This document shows positions 7,842-10,780 of a DNA stretch of 10,780 bases, one piece after another. Where the stretch lies: assembly GCA_964478125.1 (NCBI GenBank), contig CAYZGR010000082.1:1-10780 (forward strand). The letters run 5' to 3'. Position numbers and translations under genes: made by a program. The notes beneath the pieces were generated by a model. It was not told the DNA's origin and ran no database searches. It saw only the letters and a list, made by a program, of their open reading frames with translations. The DNA is from FW021-bin31 sp964478125. GTDB taxonomy: Bacteria; Bacteroidota; Bacteroidia; Chitinophagales; Chitinophagaceae. The stretch's first letter is position 1; the number at the start of each line of letters is the position of its first letter.

Positions 7842-8246
7842 TCAGGCTTTCATGCTGCCATACCAGGTATCCACTACCCCGCTTATGGCGCCGGTTATAG
7901 CCGCGGGCTGCTTACTAAGGATAGCCGCCCCCAGCGTCACAATGGCCGCGGCGAGATCAATTCCTTTCTGAATGTCCTGCAGTTGCGTGATGCCCTTGTT
8001 GATCTCGCGGGTAATCTGATGGATCTGTTCCAGCGATTGCGCCGCTTCATCCATGACCAAAGTCGTGGACAGGGCAAGAATGTCTTCCCCGTCATTGAGA
8101 ATGGACCATTGCAGATCTCCGAGTTGCTTGTTCTTTGCCTTGGAGAACTTATCCCAGTTCTTATACCTGAAGTCCCCGATCGCCTGAGCCAGGCCCAAAA
8201 AGTCGTTAGCCAGCCGGTTTGCCTGTTGGGAAGTTAATTTTGCCAT
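7842..8246 (-). CDS. Hypothetical helical protein with hydrophobic C-terminal hairpin
   Basis: I do not recognise this 134-residue protein. Residues 1-95 look entirely alpha-helical and polar, with heptad-like spacing in 60-95 (STTLVMDEAAQSLEQI and onward), consistent with a coiled coil or helix bundle. Residues 96-110 and 114-126 are two hydrophobic, Ala/Gly/Ile-rich helices joined by SKQP, followed by DTWYG and a short tail. Such a hairpin could insert in a membrane or be the buried core of an oligomer. There is no signal peptide and no cysteine. It starts 5 bases after the lipoprotein gene stops, so translation is probably coupled and it is the last gene of the four-gene unit. Possible roles, all inferred, are membrane anchor, pore-type effector or scaffold for the lipoprotein and protease. 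The ATG at 8244-8246 is the only sensible start and has no strong ribosome binding site. Confidence 0.75.
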   Translation of the reverse strand: MAKLTSQQANRLANDFLGLAQAIGDFRYKNWDKFSKAKNKQLGDLQWSILNDGEDILALSTTLVMDEAAQSLEQIHQITREINKGITQLQDIQKGIDLAAAIVTLGAAILSKQPAAITGAISGVVDTWYGSMKA

Positions 8247-8251
8247 GCCGG

Positions 8252-9115
8252 TTATTCTTTGAGTTTATGGAATGCGGATCGTAAATCCCGGATGTCGCTC
8301 GCATACCGGGTGATCCGGGCGCTTAACGCTTTTGCACTCAACCTGTTTCGGTTGTCATAGAGCTTCTGGTGCCCTTCAGCTATGGTCTCCAGGCTTTCTG
8401 CAAAGACATTAAGCCGGGCCATTTTTGAATCTATAGCAGCTATCCGGCGATAATAGGCGCTCGCCGCCGCTCTTTTTTCATAATCGGATAAGTCGTCTTC
8501 TAAAAGGGTCTCTTTGTAAAATGCATAGAGCGTTTCCTTTCTGAACTTCAGCTCACCCCTGAGATTATCCCTGATAATAAACTGAAATTTTTTCAGTAAA
8601 ACATGTATAGGTTTATTCGCCTCCCCGATGTATTCTTTTATTTTTTTCCTGCGATAGGCATCTGTAGTGGCCCGGAGTAAAATATGAGCGATCTGGGTGT
8701 AGGCTTCCGCCTGCTGCGGATTGATCTGCACGCTGCCATACTCCCCCGCCGACAGTGCGTTTTTTAACGCGTCGAAATGGTAATGCGTTAACGCATTCCG
8801 GGATAAATCCGCCAGCCCGTCGAAATACCCCCGGATGGCTTGATAAAGGAATTGTGTAATGCTGTCAGCCTTTTGATAGACCGCGCAGTTACAGGTAAGC
8901 GCCCGTTTGATTTCGAGGCTCTTTACGGCGCTCAGCCGGCATCTTTCAAGACAATGTTGTTGAAAGGTATAATCGATATCTTCAAAGCCCTGAAGGTCTG
9001 TTGAGGAGGTTTCCGAAAAATCGTGGACCGCCCTCAGGCTTACGCAACCGGTAAACCCGGCGCTGAGAACCAGCAGCCAGAGGCCTGCGCGCACTTCTTT
9101 TTTGGCCCCTTTCAT
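8252..9115 (-). CDS. Hypothetical helical lipoprotein with clustered cysteines
   Basis: The 287-residue protein begins with a basic stretch (KGAKKEVR), a hydrophobic run (12-22) and the lipobox FTGC, making C24 the likely lipidated cysteine; it should sit on the periplasmic or outer face of an envelope membrane. No Asp follows the cysteine (CVSLR). The mature part looks mostly helical, with long charged stretches at 150-205 and 225-287. Four cysteines, C55 and C59 (C-x3-C) and C75 and C77 (C-x-C), lie within 23 residues and could form disulfides or bind a metal. I recognise no family. The start codon overlaps the stop of the I9-like gene by four bases (ATGA), indicating translational coupling, and the 134-residue gene follows after 5 bases. 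Its place between a protease inhibitor-like gene and a hydrophobic helical protein suggests an envelope partner or substrate of the protease, but nothing in the sequence proves this. Confidence 0.82.
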   Translation of the reverse strand: MKGAKKEVRAGLWLLVLSAGFTGCVSLRAVHDFSETSSTDLQGFEDIDYTFQQHCLERCRLSAVKSLEIKRALTCNCAVYQKADSITQFLYQAIRGYFDGLADLSRNALTHYHFDALKNALSAGEYGSVQINPQQAEAYTQIAHILLRATTDAYRRKKIKEYIGEANKPIHVLLKKFQFIIRDNLRGELKFRKETLYAFYKETLLEDDLSDYEKRAAASAYYRRIAAIDSKMARLNVFAESLETIAEGHQKLYDNRNRLSAKALSARITRYASDIRDLRSAFHKLKE

Positions 9116-9342
9116 TGATCAAAAGTTTCGATGTTCCGGTCGGGTTCAATATTTCGGATCCCGTCCACCTTCAACCGGCTGAGCGGTGTTTCAGGACTTA
9201 CGCTTCCCGTTATGACGCCGGAAAAGGTGAAAATGTTTTCTATGCTGCAGCCCCGGCTTTTCAGCCTTTCGGCTATCTTATTTATATCCCCTATCCGGTC
9301 TTCCTCCACCGATGCGATGAAGTTTAATTTATCCGTTTCCAT
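9112..9342 (-). CDS. Free-standing subtilisin propeptide-like protein (inhibitor I9 fold)
   Basis: This 76-residue protein fits the beta-alpha-beta-beta-alpha-beta layout of subtilisin propeptides: strand 6-13 (LNFIASVE), helix 18-30, strand 34-40, strand 42-48 (GVITGSV), short helix 51-58, and a final strand in DGIRNIEPDRNIE (60-72). The closing pattern, G-I-x-x-I-E-x-D-R, is the propeptide ending that enters the protease active site in the family. It has no signal peptide, like the protease encoded 39 bases upstream, so both should meet in the same compartment. The likely role is a separate inhibitor or folding helper for that protease. Similar small proteins are sometimes mislabelled ketohydroxyglutarate aldolase; nothing here supports that reaction. 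The ATG at 9340-9342 follows a strong ribosome binding site (GGGAGGA), unusual for this window, which suggests high expression relative to the protease. Assignment rests on pattern and context, not on a search. Confidence 0.8.
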   Translation of the reverse strand: METDKLNFIASVEEDRIGDINKIAERLKSRGCSIENIFTFSGVITGSVSPETPLSRLKVDGIRNIEPDRNIETFDQ

Positions 9343-9381
9343 AATCTTCCTCCCTTTGGTTTATAAAAAAACAGCTCTTGA

Positions 9382-10692
9382 TTATTGCGGCGCCTGAACC
9401 AGTCCTGCCCCGACATCCGTTGCGTTCAAGTCCAATCTTTTGGCATGCTGTGTCAGGTACATCCAGATATCGGAAGCGGAGGCATTCGGGTTTTCTTCCC
9501 AGAACAGGGCTGCCGTCCCTGCGACAAATGGAGTGGCCATACTGGTGCCGGAAATAATATTATAATCTTCGGGGGATTTCCAGGAGCTGTAAATGTTAAC
9601 GCCCGGAGCGGCGATGTCAATCTGCCCGCCGTCGGGATTGAGTCCCCCATTGGAGAAATAGGCCACGTTCAGCCGGTTGTCTAAAGCGGCGACCGCCATG
9701 ATAGCGGGACAGTTGGCCGGATGCCCCACCGGCGCTACCTTACCCTGGTCCCTGCGGCTGCCATTCCCTGCAGCGGCTATGATCAATGTTCCCTGGTCCA
9801 GCGCTTTCTTTGCCAGGTCGTTGTATATTTTGGAATATGTTTCCCCCGGCTGCACCGGCGCCCCAAGGGACATGGAGATCACCTTGCATTTATTCTTCAT
9901 GGCCCAGTCGATGCCGGCCAGAATGCTGCTGTCGGTACCGCTGCCGGCATTGGACAGTACTTTCCCTGCAAAAATAGCCGCTTCCCGGGCTACTCCGTAT
10001 CTCCTGCCCGTTTTCTTATTGATATCCCCGGTGGAGATCCCCGTACAATGGGTCCCATGCCCGTTCAGGTCATTTACCTCCTGATCTTTTACGAAGGATT
10101 CCGAAGTCACTTTCCTGTTCACGAAATCCGGATGTCCCAAATAGAAGCCCGTATCCAAAATAGCCACTTTTATTCCCTTGCCGGTGTATTTTGAAGTAAG
10201 CACGTTCGTGGCATGAATGCCCCATGAAGCTTTGTCGTCATCCTGGTATGGCGGCGCCTCCATCAGGACCGGCCGGCCTTTTTCTGCCCTCAATCTGTTA
10301 TAAATATCCTCGGCTGCAGATTTGTACCCCCGCATAAATTCTTCAAGAGAACCGGCTAAAGCATATACGTACCGCTCGGGTTCGGAATAATAAAAAAGAT
10401 GCTTGGAATCAGGAGCCTTTAAAAGCTTTGATATTTGCGCTTCCTTTCCCTCTTTGATCACGGCTACTCCGCATTGTTCAAAGACGATTCCATCGGCTTC
10501 TTCGAAGGCATTCTGGAAATCGGGACTGCCCTTTTTGCAATAGTCCTTAAAGGAAGCCAGCCTTAAGGATACTTTCCCCGCTTTTGCGATAAGGGTTTTA
10601 GGAAGGGCCTTGCGATCGAGCATCACCAGCTGCTTGCCCGTATACCGGGGCTTGTTGTCCGGCGGTTGTAAAAAATTCTGAACGGTTGCCAT
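9382..10692 (-). CDS. Subtilisin-like serine protease (peptidase family S8)
   Basis: The 436-residue protein contains a complete S8 catalytic domain from about 155 to the C-terminus. The triad is D180 in ILDTG, H212 in GHGTH and S384 in SGTSMATP, with oxyanion N310 in AAAGN. The first 150 residues are a non-catalytic extension; residues 75-112, ending in SEPERYVYAL, resemble a propeptide strand pattern, and 113-138 form a helix. No signal peptide, transmembrane segment or type IX secretion tail is visible: the chain begins MATVQNFLQPP and ends just after the catalytic domain. It is therefore either cytoplasmic or exported by another route. It heads a four-gene unit, followed by a propeptide-like inhibitor, a lipoprotein and a hydrophobic helical protein. 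The ATG at 10690-10692 has an A-rich leader without a Shine-Dalgarno sequence. Substrate preference cannot be read from the sequence. Confidence 0.95.
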   Translation of the reverse strand: MATVQNFLQPPDNKPRYTGKQLVMLDRKALPKTLIAKAGKVSLRLASFKDYCKKGSPDFQNAFEEADGIVFEQCGVAVIKEGKEAQISKLLKAPDSKHLFYYSEPERYVYALAGSLEEFMRGYKSAAEDIYNRLRAEKGRPVLMEAPPYQDDDKASWGIHATNVLTSKYTGKGIKVAILDTGFYLGHPDFVNRKVTSESFVKDQEVNDLNGHGTHCTGISTGDINKKTGRRYGVAREAAIFAGKVLSNAGSGTDSSILAGIDWAMKNKCKVISMSLGAPVQPGETYSKIYNDLAKKALDQGTLIIAAAGNGSRRDQGKVAPVGHPANCPAIMAVAALDNRLNVAYFSNGGLNPDGGQIDIAAPGVNIYSSWKSPEDYNIISGTSMATPFVAGTAALFWEENPNASASDIWMYLTQHAKRLDLNATDVGAGLVQAPQ

Positions 10693-10780
10693 GGTTTTTT
10701 ATTTTTAAAGCAAGTGAATAATAGGGGTTTCTATTTATAAAAAATAGGGATCAAGAGGGTGTAAATAGGAAGAAAAACAG
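10693..10780 (-). promoter_or_regulatory. AT-rich leader upstream of the protease operon
   Basis: These 88 bases precede the protease start and must contain the operon promoter unless transcription enters from beyond the window. A 6-base-pair inverted repeat, CTATTT and AAATAG, lies at 10731-10736 and 10742-10747, and ATAGG-type units recur at about 10722, 10745 and 10765. No well-spaced Bacteroidota -33/-7 pair can be named with confidence. Confidence 0.35.

Noticed and set aside
9112..9342. Ketohydroxyglutarate aldolase label for the 76-residue protein
   Set aside because: The protein is far too short for an aldolase barrel and has no Schiff-base lysine motif; the label is a known carry-over error for such proteins.
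7842..10692. Bacterial gasdermin-type protease and pore operon
   Set aside because: The idea fits protease plus membrane-active protein, but the 134-residue product is all-helical and short, unlike the larger alpha/beta gasdermins, and the protease is S8 rather than the caspase-like type usual there.
1..10780. tRNA, rRNA, CRISPR array, insertion sequence or prophage genes
   Set aside because: No cloverleaf-like sequence, regularly spaced repeat, transposase or phage motif was seen on reading both strands.

Overview
The window looks like chromosomal DNA of a Bacteroidota bacterium, probably near Chitinophagales or Sphingobacteriales. The grounds are a ~990-residue secreted fusion of a family 3 glycosidase with a serine-hydrolase domain, A-rich leaders that mostly lack a Shine-Dalgarno sequence, and the style of the MutL. 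The lineage is inferred from gene content, not from a marker gene. There are no rRNA, tRNA or CRISPR features and no recognisable insertion sequence.

Left part (1-3877, minus strand): three genes read leftward in the order mutL, a short MutS-like ATPase, then a gamma-class carbonic anhydrase-like protein. mutL starts with TTG behind a good ribosome binding site. Its C-terminal endonuclease motifs are partly degenerate. The MutS-like gene lies 24 bases downstream. It lacks the mismatch-recognition domain and is clearly more AT-rich than its neighbours. The run ends in a perfect 52-base palindrome that contains the stop codon of the carbonic anhydrase-like gene.

Middle part (3961-7718, plus strand): a divergent gene encodes an exported two-enzyme protein, with NagZ-type glycosidase at the N-terminus and an AmiE/beta-lactamase-type serine hydrolase at the C-terminus. 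It plausibly trims peptidoglycan fragments outside the cytoplasm. Next comes satP, an acetate/succinate transporter of the AceTr family, preceded by an AT-rich inverted repeat.

Right part (7842-10692, minus strand): a compact four-gene unit, convergent with satP. In transcription order it holds a subtilisin-like serine protease without a visible signal peptide, a 76-residue protein resembling a free-standing subtilisin propeptide (inhibitor I9 fold), a lipoprotein with four clustered cysteines, and a 134-residue helical protein with a hydrophobic C-terminal hairpin. Spacing is 39 bases, then a 4-base ATGA overlap, then 5 bases, so these genes are probably co-expressed. The last two match no family I recognise. 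This protease-inhibitor-lipoprotein-helical protein cassette is the best candidate here for an undescribed system.
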